Positions 1 through 8,749 of a stretch of DNA of 64,000 nt are shown in pieces. The translations under genes and the position numbers were made by a program. The notes beneath the pieces are model-generated. The model was not told the origin of the DNA and did not search any database. It worked only from the letters and a program-made list of their open reading frames with translations. The stretch is from Nocardia sp. NBC_01503 (lineage in GTDB: Bacteria; Actinomycetota; Actinomycetes; Mycobacteriales; Mycobacteriaceae): positions 6,820,001-6,884,000 of the forward strand of contig NZ_CP109596.1 in assembly GCF_036327755.1 (NCBI RefSeq). The letters run 5' to 3'. The first letter of the stretch is position 1. Each line of letters starts with the position of its first letter.

Positions 1-29
1 ATCCGGGTCATTCGGGGACAAGGGGAATC

Positions 30-254
30 ATGGTGGACGCCAAAACCCAACTGGAGCGGGAGCTGGGTGGGCCATTGGCCGCGCTCGAACTGCTCTCCGA
101 GGCCGAAACCGCCGACCTGCTGGAGATTTTCCGGCAGGCGCAGCGCACCGAAACGCAGGAGATGGTGGCCGCGGTCGACAAAACCGTCGGCGCGCTACCG
201 TGGCCGCTGCGCACGGCGGCCAAGAAGATCATGTTCGGAAACAAACTGGGATGA
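30..254 (+). CDS. small hypothetical protein coupled to the next gene
   Basis: A 74-residue soluble, helix-prone protein with no membrane segment, signal peptide or motif I recognise. The ATG is preceded by a purine-rich ribosome site (AGGGGAA). Its stop codon overlaps the start of the 407-residue gene at 251 in an ATGA arrangement, so the two are probably translationally coupled and may act together. The paralogue of the partner gene (6015) does not have a homologue of this small protein in front of it. Function unknown. Confidence 0.7.
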   Translation: MVDAKTQLERELGGPLAALELLSEAETADLLEIFRQAQRTETQEMVAAVDKTVGALPWPLRTAAKKIMFGNKLG

Positions 255-1474
255 GCGATCTGGTCACCAGGGCACAGATCACCCTGCTCTCGCGTACCCT
301 GCACGTCCCCGTCGAACGCCTGGCTCACCTGGAGAAACTCGGCCCGCAGCACCTGCACGATATGCAGGAGGCCATGGCCAAAGTCATATTCGCCCAGCAC
401 AATCAGACCTTCGCGCGGCTGAGCATGCTGGTGCCGATCATTCCCCTGAGCATCTCGCTGCCGCTTGTGCAGCGCATGGTGCCCCCGCTCATCGCCGGGC
501 GCGCGGCCGGGGCCATCGGCGTGGATCATCCGCGCAAGGCGGCCGAGGCGGTGGGCATGCTCGAGCCCGCGTACGCGGCCGACGGCGCACCGTATATGGA
601 TCCGCACGCGGTGGGCCAGCTCGCCGATGTGGCACCGCCCGAACCGGTGGTCGCCATCGTGAACGAGATGCTGCGCCGGCGCGACTACGTGACCGCCGGA
701 CCGTTCCTGGCCTACGCCACACCGGCATTGATCGAGGCGGTGGAGAAGGGCACCCACGATGACGAGGGGCTGATCCGGTCTGCCGCGTACGCGTACTCGG
801 GCACGAGTATCAGCGCGGTGGTGCGGCATCTGCTGCACGGTGCGCAGCAGCGGGTTCCCCGATTGGCGCGCACGATCTTCGAGGGATCGGACGAGCTCAA
901 GCTGGCCGCGGTCTCGGTCTTCGCCCGCTGCGACGCCGATGTGATCGTCGGCGTCGGCGACATCCTCTTCGAGGAGGGATCGAGCCAGGACATCGGAGAA
1001 CTTGTCCGAGCCTTCATCACCGCCGGGGTGCTCGCGGAGACGCTGCGCTTCGTCGGGCAGTTGAGCCCCTCGGCACTCGATCAGCTGGCGGTCAATCCGG
1101 TTGTCACCGAACCGGAATCCATCGACGCCCTCACCGCCGCGGGCAACGGCAGCGCCGATGCCGCGATCTGGCGTGGGCTGCTGGAACTGGCCGAGCGCAC
1201 CGAATCCCCTGTCGCGCGTCGCATCGGCGGCAATATCTCGCACTTCGATTCCGCGGTATTGGCACGGCTACCGGAGATGCTCGACGACGCGCACCTGTGG
1301 CCGCCGCTGTTGCGGGTGCTCGCGGTGGCCGAACCCGACGCGCAATCACGGATCGGCGAGGTGTGGTCCGCCCTGGCCGAGCCGGACCGGCGGAGATTGG
1401 AAGAACGCATCACCGAACTCGGTCTGGACGAACAGCTTTCGGCACTGGCTGCCACCTTGCGTATCGCGCACTGA
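251..1474 (+). CDS. conserved protein of unknown function, paralogue of the gene at 6015
   Basis: A 407-residue, mostly helical protein that I cannot assign. The N-terminus (DLVTRAQITLLSRTLHVPVE) matches the paralogue at 6015 at 25 of the first 31 residues, and similarity continues to the end. Residues about 58-90 form a hydrophobic, proline-containing stretch that could be a membrane-associated segment. The C-terminal half is a series of alternating helices, repeat-like in feel. The start is the ATG in the ATGA overlap with the preceding small gene; a longer in-frame reading from about 200 would lie inside that gene and is less likely. A strong stem-loop follows. Confidence 0.75.
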   Translation: MSDLVTRAQITLLSRTLHVPVERLAHLEKLGPQHLHDMQEAMAKVIFAQHNQTFARLSMLVPIIPLSISLPLVQRMVPPLIAGRAAGAIGVDHPRKAAEAVGMLEPAYAADGAPYMDPHAVGQLADVAPPEPVVAIVNEMLRRRDYVTAGPFLAYATPALIEAVEKGTHDDEGLIRSAAYAYSGTSISAVVRHLLHGAQQRVPRLARTIFEGSDELKLAAVSVFARCDADVIVGVGDILFEEGSSQDIGELVRAFITAGVLAETLRFVGQLSPSALDQLAVNPVVTEPESIDALTAAGNGSADAAIWRGLLELAERTESPVARRIGGNISHFDSAVLARLPEMLDDAHLWPPLLRVLAVAEPDAQSRIGEVWSALAEPDRRRLEERITELGLDEQLSALAATLRIAH

Positions 1475-1483
1475 GACCGGAGA

Positions 1484-1522
1484 TGACCGGGCCCCGCCAC
1501 GAAATGTGGCGGGGCCCGGTCA
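1484..1522. terminator. bidirectional terminator-like hairpin
   Basis: A perfect 17-base inverted repeat (TGACCGGGCCCCGCCAC and its complement) with a 5-base loop, between the convergent ends of the genes at 251 and 1542. There is no T-run, as is common for GC-rich actinobacterial terminators. Confidence 0.75.
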
Positions 1523-1541
1523 CGGTCCGCATCCGCAGTGC

Positions 1542-2447
1542 TCAGTGGCGAACTTCGGGTTCGGTGGCAACCACCGGCGCTCGACGCAATTCCTCGATGA
1601 AGCGGGCGAACGCCAACCCGCCGTGTCCCGCCTCGACCTGGCGACCCACCAGCGCGGCGATCGGTTCCAGGGTGTCGGTGGCGATTCCGGCATCTCGGCT
1701 GGCCCGGACGATGGCATCGAGTGCGGCCTGCTGGAATGCCAAATGCTGGATCTGGGCGGCATATTCGCCCGAATCGATGACCTGCCCGTACGCGGGCAGC
1801 CCCTGCACCATGGCCGAGAGGAACGGCACCGCCCGCTGCGCGAAGGCCGTGGCGCTCATCCCGCCGGTACCGGCCATGGCCGCACCGTGGAAGAACCCGA
1901 CGAACATCTGGTACATGCTCGACAGCAGCGCGAAATCATTGAGCGCGGCCGCACCGGCGTCGGCACCGAAATACTCTGCCGAGCCGAGCAGTTCGAGCAC
2001 ACCGCGATGGGTGTCGAACAGCGATCGCGATCCGCTGTAGAAGATCGCGGAGCCGTCCTCGCCGATCATGGGCGGAACGGCCATGATGCCGCCGTCCAGG
2101 AATTCGATGTCGTGCTCGCGCGCCCAGACCGCCAGTTCCCGCGACTCCTCGGGTGCGGTACTGGTCAGATTCAGCCACCGCCGCCCGGCCAACCGCCCGG
2201 CGACCGGATCGAGCTGTTCGTGCACCGAGGCGTGATCGAGCAGCACGCTGATCACCAGTCCGTCGCCGCCGATCGCCTCGGCCACCGACGCCGCGCGCAC
2301 CGCACCGGCCGCCACCAGATCGATATCCTTGCCCGCGGACCGATTCCACACCGTGGTCGGCACACCGGCTTTCACGAACGCCGCCGCCAGCGCCCGGCCC
2401 ATCGCGCCGAGTCCGAGCACGATCACCGGGGTCTGCGTGTGACTCAT
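1542..2447 (-). CDS. NAD(P)-dependent oxidoreductase, imine reductase-like
   Basis: A 301-residue member of the 6-phosphogluconate/beta-hydroxyacid dehydrogenase superfamily. The N-terminal Rossmann motif GLGAMG (residues 12-17) is followed by an R in VWNRSAG that suggests NADPH. The C-terminal all-helical half carries the pattern seen in imine reductases and reductive aminases (LNDFALLSSMYQMFVGFFHG region). Likely reaction: NADPH reduction of a C=N or C=O group; substrate unknown. The start at 2447 has an AAGGAG ribosome site; a longer reading to 2792 would run into the divergent regulator. The divergent HxlR gene at 2590 probably controls it. Confidence 0.8.
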   Translation of the reverse strand: MSHTQTPVIVLGLGAMGRALAAAFVKAGVPTTVWNRSAGKDIDLVAAGAVRAASVAEAIGGDGLVISVLLDHASVHEQLDPVAGRLAGRRWLNLTSTAPEESRELAVWAREHDIEFLDGGIMAVPPMIGEDGSAIFYSGSRSLFDTHRGVLELLGSAEYFGADAGAAALNDFALLSSMYQMFVGFFHGAAMAGTGGMSATAFAQRAVPFLSAMVQGLPAYGQVIDSGEYAAQIQHLAFQQAALDAIVRASRDAGIATDTLEPIAALVGRQVEAGHGGLAFARFIEELRRAPVVATEPEVRH

Positions 2448-2589
2448 TACGGGTACTCCTTCGATTCTCATCCGATGTGATCGGCGCGCGCCGGAATCGA
2501 GATTGCTCGCAGTAGCGTTGGGCGACAAGTACGCACTATTTTCTCCGGGACGCACCGAAAGGTGTGCATCGAGGTAGCGAGGACGGGGC

Positions 2590-2979
2590 ATGGGCGAGAA
2601 GAGATCCGGGCCATACTTCTGCGGGATCGACGCCGCCATGGATGTGGTCGGCGGCAAGTGGAAATCGCTGATTCTGTGGGAGTTGCACGAGCACGGCATC
2701 CGCCGCTTCGGCGAACTCCGCAAGGCCCTGCCCGGTGTCTCGGAGAAGATGCTCGGCCAGCAACTGCGCGAGCTGGCCGAGGACGGCATCATCCATCGCG
2801 AGCTCTACCCCGAAATCCCGCCCCGCGTGGATTACTCGCTCACCGAGGAGGGCGCGGCCCTCAACGCGGCGCTGGCACCGCTGGGCGCCTGGGGCTCGCG
2901 CCGCATCACCCGGATCGGTGCCGCCCGAGTCCACACCACCGACCGCCATGAGGATCATCGGGCACTGGCAGAGGCATAA
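2590..2979 (+). CDS. HxlR-family transcriptional regulator
   Basis: A 129-residue winged-helix regulator with the family signature: a single N-terminal Cys (YFCGIDAAM), then VVGGKWKSLILWEL, RFGELRKALPGVSEKML and the wing region YSLTEEG. HxlR proteins usually sense electrophiles, oxidants or small metabolites and control a neighbouring gene. It is divergent from the imine-reductase-like gene. In the shared 142-base gap, the minus strand shows two related half-sites near GCGTACT and CGCTACT about 18 bases apart, a plausible HxlR site. Target assignment is inference. Confidence 0.85.
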   Translation: MGEKRSGPYFCGIDAAMDVVGGKWKSLILWELHEHGIRRFGELRKALPGVSEKMLGQQLRELAEDGIIHRELYPEIPPRVDYSLTEEGAALNAALAPLGAWGSRRITRIGAARVHTTDRHEDHRALAEA

Positions 2980-3148
2980 CGCGAGACCCCGCCCCGCCAC
3001 CATGCGCTCCGGGGCGTGACCGAGATCTACGGGACTTGGCGGTCACCAACGCCCGAGTAGCGCGCCGCGTGCGGTCCCGTTGATCCTGTTGGCCGGCGGC
3101 TGGATTCGACGGCTGCCGGCCACGCCGCTGAGCGGGCTACCTCGGTCG

Positions 3149-4699
3149 CTACCGGGCGGGGCCGAACCAGCGCATGAGGGCATCCGCCAGGCCGGCGGTG
3201 TCGTCGGAGTCCGCCACCCAGGCCACGATGCCGTCCGGGCGCACCAACATGGCCGAAACTGATTGGGGCTGAACCGGTTTGGCGGTGACCATCTGGAGCC
3301 GCTCCGGCCACGCCGCGGCTGCTGACCGTACGGCGGGGGAGTCGGTGAGGTCCAGCAGGACGCCTCGGCCGGTGGCGAAATGCGCACCGATGCGAGAGCC
3401 GTCGGCGAGTTCGAGGTCCGGCACTACCGCGCCGACGAGCGGGTGGGTGTCGCCCAGGTCGTAGCGGTGCAGTACGCCGGAGATCTTCTTGAAGATGTCG
3501 GTGGCGCCATCGCGGGTGGCCAGAAGCTCGGTCATGACCGCGCGCAGGGCCCGGCTGCGCGGATCGGTGCGCATGACAGCTACCTGCGCGCGGGTCCAGT
3601 CCAGCACCCAGGCGCCGATCGGATGGCGTTCGGCGGTGTAGGTATCGAGCAGATCCGTTGTGGCCCAGCCACGTACGACGGCGGCGAGCTTCCAGCCGAG
3701 GTTGACCGCGTCACCGACTCCGAGGTTCAGGCCCTGCCCGCCGAAGGGGGAGTGCACGTGTGCGGCGTCGCCCGCCAGCAGCACGCGTCCCTTGCGATAC
3801 TCGGTGACCTGACGGGTGTTGTCGGTGAAGCGGGTCGCCGAAAGTACTTTGCTGATACGCACGTCCGCGCCCGTGACGGTGCGGAAACTCTGCTCCAGCT
3901 CCTCGGCTGTGACGGGTGTGGTGCGGTCGGCGGGCGGGCCGTCGAGTTCGACGGTGAGGAACCTGCCGGGTACGGGGCCGTAGACGTAGATGCCGTTCGG
4001 GGTGTCGTGCCAGCCGGGGGCGATATTTTCCGCGCCGGTCATCTCGACCAGTGCCTGCCTGCCGGTGATCTCCGGATCCAGGCCCGGAAAGTCGAAGTCC
4101 GCGACTTTGCGGATGATGCTGCGACCGCCGTCGCAGCCGACCAGCCAACCAGCGCGTACGGTGCGGTCGACACAGTTCAGGGTGACGCCGATACCGTCGT
4201 CGTCGAATCCGGTGACCTCGACGCCGCGGCGGATCTCCACACCCATTTCCGTGGCGCGTCGCGCCAGGATGGATTCCACGCCTTGCTGTGAGACGAACCA
4301 GGCCGCCGCCGCGGGGCCCGTATCGCCGAAGGCGGGATCGTTGAGATCGACTGCGGCACCGTTGAGTTGGATGCCCGCGAAATGCCCGGGCACCATCTTG
4401 AAGCCCGGCGGTGGTGTGTTCGCCGAGCCCGCCGGTGCAGTCTCGGCCCCGAGGCTCTGCTGGAAGGCCGCGAACCGCGCGAACGACGCCTCATGTTGTT
4501 CCAGCAGCTCGGGCAGGAGCCCGCGCCGGTACAACGCCTGCGCGGTCGGCACATTGATGGCACCGGCCTTGATCGTGAGATCCATTTCCTCGAGGCGTTC
4601 GAGCACCAGTACGTCCACCCCGGCCAGGCGCAGCTCGCACGCCAGCATGAGCCCGACCGGTCCGGCTCCCACTACCACCACATCGTGTGTCTCGTTCAT
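3149..4699 (-). CDS. FAD-dependent aromatic hydroxylase (class A monooxygenase)
   Basis: A 516-residue flavoprotein hydroxylase. It shows the N-terminal dinucleotide motif VVVGAGPVGLML, the middle DG motif (GWLVGCDGGRSIIRK) and the FAD-ribose GD motif (LLAGDAAHVHSPFGGQGLN), followed by a C-terminal thioredoxin-like domain typical of RdmE/MhpA/PgaE-type enzymes acting on phenols or polyketides. It would use NAD(P)H and O2 to hydroxylate an aromatic substrate, which cannot be predicted. The start at 4699 puts the FAD motif right at the N-terminus; longer readings to 4900 add Trp/Pro/Arg-rich sequence unlike the family. The next gene upstream on this strand is unrelated. Confidence 0.85.
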   Translation of the reverse strand: MNETHDVVVVGAGPVGLMLACELRLAGVDVLVLERLEEMDLTIKAGAINVPTAQALYRRGLLPELLEQHEASFARFAAFQQSLGAETAPAGSANTPPPGFKMVPGHFAGIQLNGAAVDLNDPAFGDTGPAAAAWFVSQQGVESILARRATEMGVEIRRGVEVTGFDDDGIGVTLNCVDRTVRAGWLVGCDGGRSIIRKVADFDFPGLDPEITGRQALVEMTGAENIAPGWHDTPNGIYVYGPVPGRFLTVELDGPPADRTTPVTAEELEQSFRTVTGADVRISKVLSATRFTDNTRQVTEYRKGRVLLAGDAAHVHSPFGGQGLNLGVGDAVNLGWKLAAVVRGWATTDLLDTYTAERHPIGAWVLDWTRAQVAVMRTDPRSRALRAVMTELLATRDGATDIFKKISGVLHRYDLGDTHPLVGAVVPDLELADGSRIGAHFATGRGVLLDLTDSPAVRSAAAAWPERLQMVTAKPVQPQSVSAMLVRPDGIVAWVADSDDTAGLADALMRWFGPAR

Positions 4700-4790
4700 G
4701 AGAAGCACTGTGCTCGGACCCGATTGCCCCGCACTTGCGCTGGCTTGCGTGCCACTTGCGCCCGGTCGGGCACGACCCTCGCGCGCGGAA

Positions 4791-5837
4791 TCAGCCCCAG
4801 CCGCGCGAATCCTGCTTGAGTGCGGTGTCGATGGCCAGGCCCGAGGCCACCACCATGGACAGCAGCGGCTGGGGGAGTTGGCGGTGGATCTGCACGACAT
4901 AGTTGTCGGCGGTGGTGAACATATTCTTGAGCAGGCCCTCCCACGTCTTGGTGATGCGGGCGACCTCCTGACCGGTGTGGTCGTGGATCATGAAATTCCA
5001 GGCGCGCCAGTTCTCGGCGCGAATCCCGCCGATCTGCTGACCGTTCACCACAAAGGAGAAGTTGATTTTGCCGATCATGTTCTCCTGAATGATCTCCCCG
5101 ATCGGCTGACCACTGCCGTGCTCGATCAGGAAGCGCGATTTGAAGACCTTGGCCGGGCGGGTCACCCGCAGCATGGTCTGGCCCTGGCCGTCGCGGATCT
5201 CCAGCTTGTGCGTCATGAACTGGTCGTAGCTGGACATGAAGCGCACGGCCTTCTTGAGCGCGCTCTGCCCGACCTCCACCACCGCGCCGATCTGGCGGCC
5301 GTGCTGGTCGAAAACGCTGTACTCGTTGGCCATTTCGATGAGTTTGACCTTCTGGTTCACCACCAGGATCGGCTCGGTGAACACGGTGCCGCCACCGGCC
5401 TGGGTCGCGCCGACCCCGGCCTGCTGCTGCACCTGGCGCTGAATCGCGGACGGATCGTGCGCGCCGCCGATGTCGAACTCGAGGGCGTGCGCGTCACTGG
5501 GCTGCTGGCCATACTGCTGCTGACCGTACTGCTGGCCCTGCTGACCGTACTGCTGATTCGGCTGGGCGTACTGCCCCTGCTGCGGATTGCCCTGCTGCTG
5601 GCCCTGATTGGCATAGCCCTGCTGTTGCTGCCCGTGCGACTGTCCGGCCTGCGCATACTGCTGACCTTGCTGCCCGTACTGCTCCTGCTGTTGCCCCTGC
5701 GTTTGCTGGGCCTGCTGCGGCTGTGCCTGCGCCGATTGCTGCTGCGGCTGAGTGTGATTCGTCCATTGCGCGCCGTCCCACCAGCGCAAGACCGTCGAAC
5801 CTGGACTCTCGGGGTACCACCCCGCGGGATGACTCAT
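4791..5837 (-). CDS. DUF2510 and LURP-one-related domain protein with Gln-rich linker
   Basis: A 348-residue protein in three parts. Residues 1-28 hold a DUF2510 motif (AGWYPESPGSTVLRWWDG...W). Residues about 30-125 are a low-complexity linker built from QQGQQYG- and QQQ-like units. Residues about 150-345 form a LURP-one-related/scramblase-like beta-barrel (EPILVVNQKVKLIEMANEYS, DQHGRQIG, IHDHTGQEVARITKTWEG). The fold is shared with Tubby-like and phospholipid scramblase proteins; bacterial members are poorly understood and may bind lipid. DUF2510 is often attached to membrane or envelope proteins. The ATG at 5837 gives the intact DUF2510 motif. Confidence 0.8.
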   Translation of the reverse strand: MSHPAGWYPESPGSTVLRWWDGAQWTNHTQPQQQSAQAQPQQAQQTQGQQQEQYGQQGQQYAQAGQSHGQQQQGYANQGQQQGNPQQGQYAQPNQQYGQQGQQYGQQQYGQQPSDAHALEFDIGGAHDPSAIQRQVQQQAGVGATQAGGGTVFTEPILVVNQKVKLIEMANEYSVFDQHGRQIGAVVEVGQSALKKAVRFMSSYDQFMTHKLEIRDGQGQTMLRVTRPAKVFKSRFLIEHGSGQPIGEIIQENMIGKINFSFVVNGQQIGGIRAENWRAWNFMIHDHTGQEVARITKTWEGLLKNMFTTADNYVVQIHRQLPQPLLSMVVASGLAIDTALKQDSRGWG

Positions 5838-5958
5838 GGCCGCATCCTAACGAGGTCCTGTGAGTCTGCACTATTTGCGGTTTTCGTCGCATCTGCCGAC
5901 CTATGATGAGCGGTCGAACACGGCGGTCCGGACAAGGACACCGCAGGACGGGGAAAAC

Positions 5959-6018
5959 ATGTCTGCCACAGTCGAATTCGCCTATGGCGGAGCTGCCGCG
6001 ACCCGGGTCGGCCTATGA
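5959..6018 (+). CDS. candidate 19-residue leader peptide
   Basis: A short reading frame (MSATVEFAYGGAAATRVGL) with a purine-rich GGGGAAAA before its ATG. Its stop overlaps the ATG of the gene at 6015 in an ATGA arrangement. The paralogous gene at 251 is also preceded by an overlapping upstream frame, but that one is 74 residues and not visibly related. It may serve to feed ribosomes into the downstream gene. It could also be chance. Confidence 0.3.
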   Translation: MSATVEFAYGGAAATRVGL

Positions 6019-7232
6019 CCGATCTGGTCACCCGCGCCCAGCTCGTACTCCTGGCAAGGACCCTGCACGTCCCCGTCGAACGCCTCGAACATCTCGAACG
6101 CCTCGGCGCACAACGCCTCGACGAACTCCACCAGCGCATCTCCGGGACACTGTTCGACCAGCACACACCGGTTTTCGAGCGGATCAGCGCACTGGTGCCG
6201 ATCATTCCGCTCGGGGTCTCGCTGCCCATCGTGCAGCGCATGGTGCCGCCCACCATGACAGGTCGCGCGGCGGGCGCGGTCGGCGTACAGCATCCACGCA
6301 AGGCCATCGACGCGCTGCTGCGGTTGAGTATCGAGTACGCCGCCGATTGTGCGCCCTATGTGGACCCGCGCACCGTCGGCCAGCTCGCCGACCAGGCACC
6401 CACCGGACCGGTCATCGAAATCGTCAACGAATTGCTGCGGCGGCACGACTACATCACCGCGGGCCCCTTCCTGGCCTATGCCACACCGGATCTGGTGCGC
6501 GCGGTGGAGGAGGGCGTCCCCGATGACGAGGGCCTGATCCGCTCGGCCGCCTACGCCTACTCCGGGGAGAGCATCAGCGCGATTGTGCGGCAACTGCTCT
6601 CGGGGCCGGGCAACCGCGTTCCGCGACTGCTGGCGACGGTCATCGACGGCTCCAAGGAGTTGCGCCTGGCCGCGCTGTCGGTCTTCGCACGCTGCACCCC
6701 CGATGTGATCGCCGCGGTCGGCGATATCCTCTTCGAGGTCGCCCCACCCTCGGCCATCGCCGATCTGCTCACCACGTTCCTGGCCGCCGACGCCACCGAT
6801 GACCTGCTGCGATTCGCCGGACAGCTGAGCCCGTCGGCCTTGACCAAACTGGCCTTCAATCCGGTGATCAGCGAATCGGCCGAGACCATGGTGGCCGCGG
6901 TCGACGGCAGCAGTGAGATCGCGCTCTGGCGCGGCCTGCTCGAGCCCCTGGCCCGCACCCCCGCCGAGGTCCGTCGTCGCGCCGGAACCCAGCTCGCGGC
7001 CTTGGATCCCTCGACGCTGATCATGCTGCCCGCCATCGCCCAGGCCGCACGCCTGTGGGCGCCGCTGCTGTGGGTGCTGGCCGCCACCGATGTGGCCGCC
7101 CAAGCCCATATCGGCGAACTCTGGGCCTCCTCCACGCGGCTGGATCCCGAAATCCTGGAGCGACGCATCGCCGATCAGCGCCTGGACTCGCTGCTGGCCA
7201 CCCTCACCATGACCCTGCGCGTACTGCGCTGA
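6015..7232 (+). CDS. conserved protein of unknown function, paralogue of the gene at 251
   Basis: A 405-residue protein closely related along its whole length to the product of the gene at 251 (shared blocks DLVTRAQ, RTLHVPVERL, GPFLAYATP, DDEGLIRSAAYAYSG, VRQLLSG/VRHLLHG, GDILFE). It has the same hydrophobic stretch near residues 58-90 and the same helical repeat-like C-terminal half. The function is unknown. The two copies flank the imine-reductase, monooxygenase and LURP genes, which suggests an old local duplication with later insertion or rearrangement. A GC-rich hairpin lies just downstream. Confidence 0.75.
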   Translation: MTDLVTRAQLVLLARTLHVPVERLEHLERLGAQRLDELHQRISGTLFDQHTPVFERISALVPIIPLGVSLPIVQRMVPPTMTGRAAGAVGVQHPRKAIDALLRLSIEYAADCAPYVDPRTVGQLADQAPTGPVIEIVNELLRRHDYITAGPFLAYATPDLVRAVEEGVPDDEGLIRSAAYAYSGESISAIVRQLLSGPGNRVPRLLATVIDGSKELRLAALSVFARCTPDVIAAVGDILFEVAPPSAIADLLTTFLAADATDDLLRFAGQLSPSALTKLAFNPVISESAETMVAAVDGSSEIALWRGLLEPLARTPAEVRRRAGTQLAALDPSTLIMLPAIAQAARLWAPLLWVLAATDVAAQAHIGELWASSTRLDPEILERRIADQRLDSLLATLTMTLRVLR

Positions 7233-7264
7233 CCCGCATATCTCCCGGCGCGGGGAAAGGGCTG

Positions 7265-7297
7265 GGCCACCGATGATTTCAATCGGAGCCGGTGGCC
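7265..7297 (+). terminator. probable terminator hairpin
   Basis: GGCCACCG pairs with CGGTGGCC (8 of 8), and an inner CCGAT/ATCGG pair extends the stem across a short loop. It lies 32 bases after the stop of the gene at 6015 and before the M20 peptidase start. No T-run. Confidence 0.5.
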
Positions 7298-7372
7298 GCC
7301 ACCTGCGCGGGCGCACCGCCGGGGCGGCGGGGGCCGGGGGTGCGGACGCGGCGAGATGGTAGGAAAGGGGAC

Positions 7373-8722
7373 GTGTCCCAAACTGGCGAACCTCGTACCT
7401 CCCGTGCCGTCTCGGAGGTGGTGGACCTGGTCAGCACGCTGATCCGGTTCGACACCTCCAATACCGGCGAACTCGAGACCACCAAGGGCGAGCGCGAATG
7501 CGCGCAGTGGGTGGCCGATCAACTGCATCAGGCGGGATATACCACCGAATACGTGGAGTCCGGCGCGCCCGGACGCGGCAATGTGTTCGCCCGTCTACAG
7601 GGCGCGGACTCCAGCCGCGGGGCGCTCATGATGCACGGGCATCTGGATGTGGTGCCCGCCCAGGCCGAGGATTGGAGTGTGCACCCGTTCTCCGGCGCCA
7701 TCCGCGACGGCTATGTGTGGGGCCGCGGCGCCATCGATATGAAGGATATGGTCGGCATGATGCTGGCCGTGGCCCGGCAGTTCAAGATCGAGGGCACGGT
7801 GCCCCCGCGCGATATCGTCTTCGCGTTCCTGGCCGATGAGGAGAACGGCGGACGCTGGGGTTCACAGTGGCTGGCCGACAATCGGCCCGATCTGTTCGCC
7901 GGGGTCACCGAGGCGGTCGGCGAGGTCGGCGGCTTCTCGCTGACGGTGCCGCGACCCGACGGCGGTGAGCGCCGGTTGTATCTGGTCGAGACCGCCGAAA
8001 AGGGTTTGGGCTGGATGCGCTTGCGCGCCAAGGCGCGCGCCGGGCACGGGTCGTTCCTGCACGAGGACAATGCGGTCACCATCCTGGCGCAGGCCGTGGC
8101 GCGCCTGGGCACGCACACCTTCCCGCTGGTGGTCTCGGATTCGGTGGCCGAATTCCTGGCCGCGGTCGCCGAGGAGTCCGGGCTGACCTTCGATCCGTCC
8201 AGCCCCGATATCGAGGGGCAGCTCGCCAAACTCGGCACCATCTCCCGCATTATCGGTGCGACCCTGCGCGATACCGCCAATCCGACCATGCTGCAGGCCG
8301 GGTACAAGGCCAATGTGATCCCGCAGACCGCCGAGGCCGTGGTGGACTGCCGGGTGGTGCCGGGGCGGCAGGCCGAATTCGAGAAGGAGGTCGATGCGCT
8401 CATCGGCCCCGATGTCGAACGCGAGTGGATCACCAAACTCGACTCGTACGAAACCACTTTCGACGGTCACCTGGTCGATGCCATGAATGCCGCCATCCTC
8501 GCCCATGATCCGAACGGCCGCACCGTGCCGTACATGCTCTCGGGTGGCACCGATGCGAAAGCGTTCGCGCGCTTGGGCATTCGCTGCTTCGGCTTCGCGC
8601 CGCTGCGCCTGCCCCCGGACCTGGACTTCAGCGCATTGTTCCACGGTGTGGACGAACGCGTCCCGGTGGAGGCACTGGAGTTCGGCGCGAGCGTACTGGA
8701 ACACTTCCTACTGAACTGCTGA
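7373..8722 (+). CDS. M20-family zinc metallopeptidase (Rv2141c-type)
   Basis: A 449-residue amidohydrolase of the M20 family. The zinc-site motifs are present: MMHGHLDVVPA (His and Asp), GRGAIDMKD (bridging Asp) and ADEENGG (catalytic Glu plus metal Glu), with further metal residues near DCRVVPG and the C-terminal GGTDAKAF. The lid/dimerisation domain sits in the middle. It probably hydrolyses a dipeptide or N-acyl amino acid; the M. tuberculosis orthologue is called DapE2, but its substrate is not settled. The GTG at 7373 is preceded by AGGAAAGGGG and is preferred to a 27-residue Arg/Gly-rich extension. It is followed after 27 bases by the PEBP gene, as in M. tuberculosis. Confidence 0.85.
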   Translation: MSQTGEPRTSRAVSEVVDLVSTLIRFDTSNTGELETTKGERECAQWVADQLHQAGYTTEYVESGAPGRGNVFARLQGADSSRGALMMHGHLDVVPAQAEDWSVHPFSGAIRDGYVWGRGAIDMKDMVGMMLAVARQFKIEGTVPPRDIVFAFLADEENGGRWGSQWLADNRPDLFAGVTEAVGEVGGFSLTVPRPDGGERRLYLVETAEKGLGWMRLRAKARAGHGSFLHEDNAVTILAQAVARLGTHTFPLVVSDSVAEFLAAVAEESGLTFDPSSPDIEGQLAKLGTISRIIGATLRDTANPTMLQAGYKANVIPQTAEAVVDCRVVPGRQAEFEKEVDALIGPDVEREWITKLDSYETTFDGHLVDAMNAAILAHDPNGRTVPYMLSGGTDAKAFARLGIRCFGFAPLRLPPDLDFSALFHGVDERVPVEALEFGASVLEHFLLNC

Positions 8723-8749
8723 CGGTCTGCGATCGAAAGGACGGCCCCC

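Noticed and set aside
8..1243. Long minus-strand open frame opposite the gene at 251
   Set aside because: Rich in His, Arg and Gly with no protein pattern. It mirrors a real gene with third-position GC bias; such antisense frames are common at this GC content.
2448..2792. N-terminal extension of the imine-reductase-like gene
   Set aside because: It runs through the divergent HxlR gene and precedes a good ribosome site and ATG at 2447.
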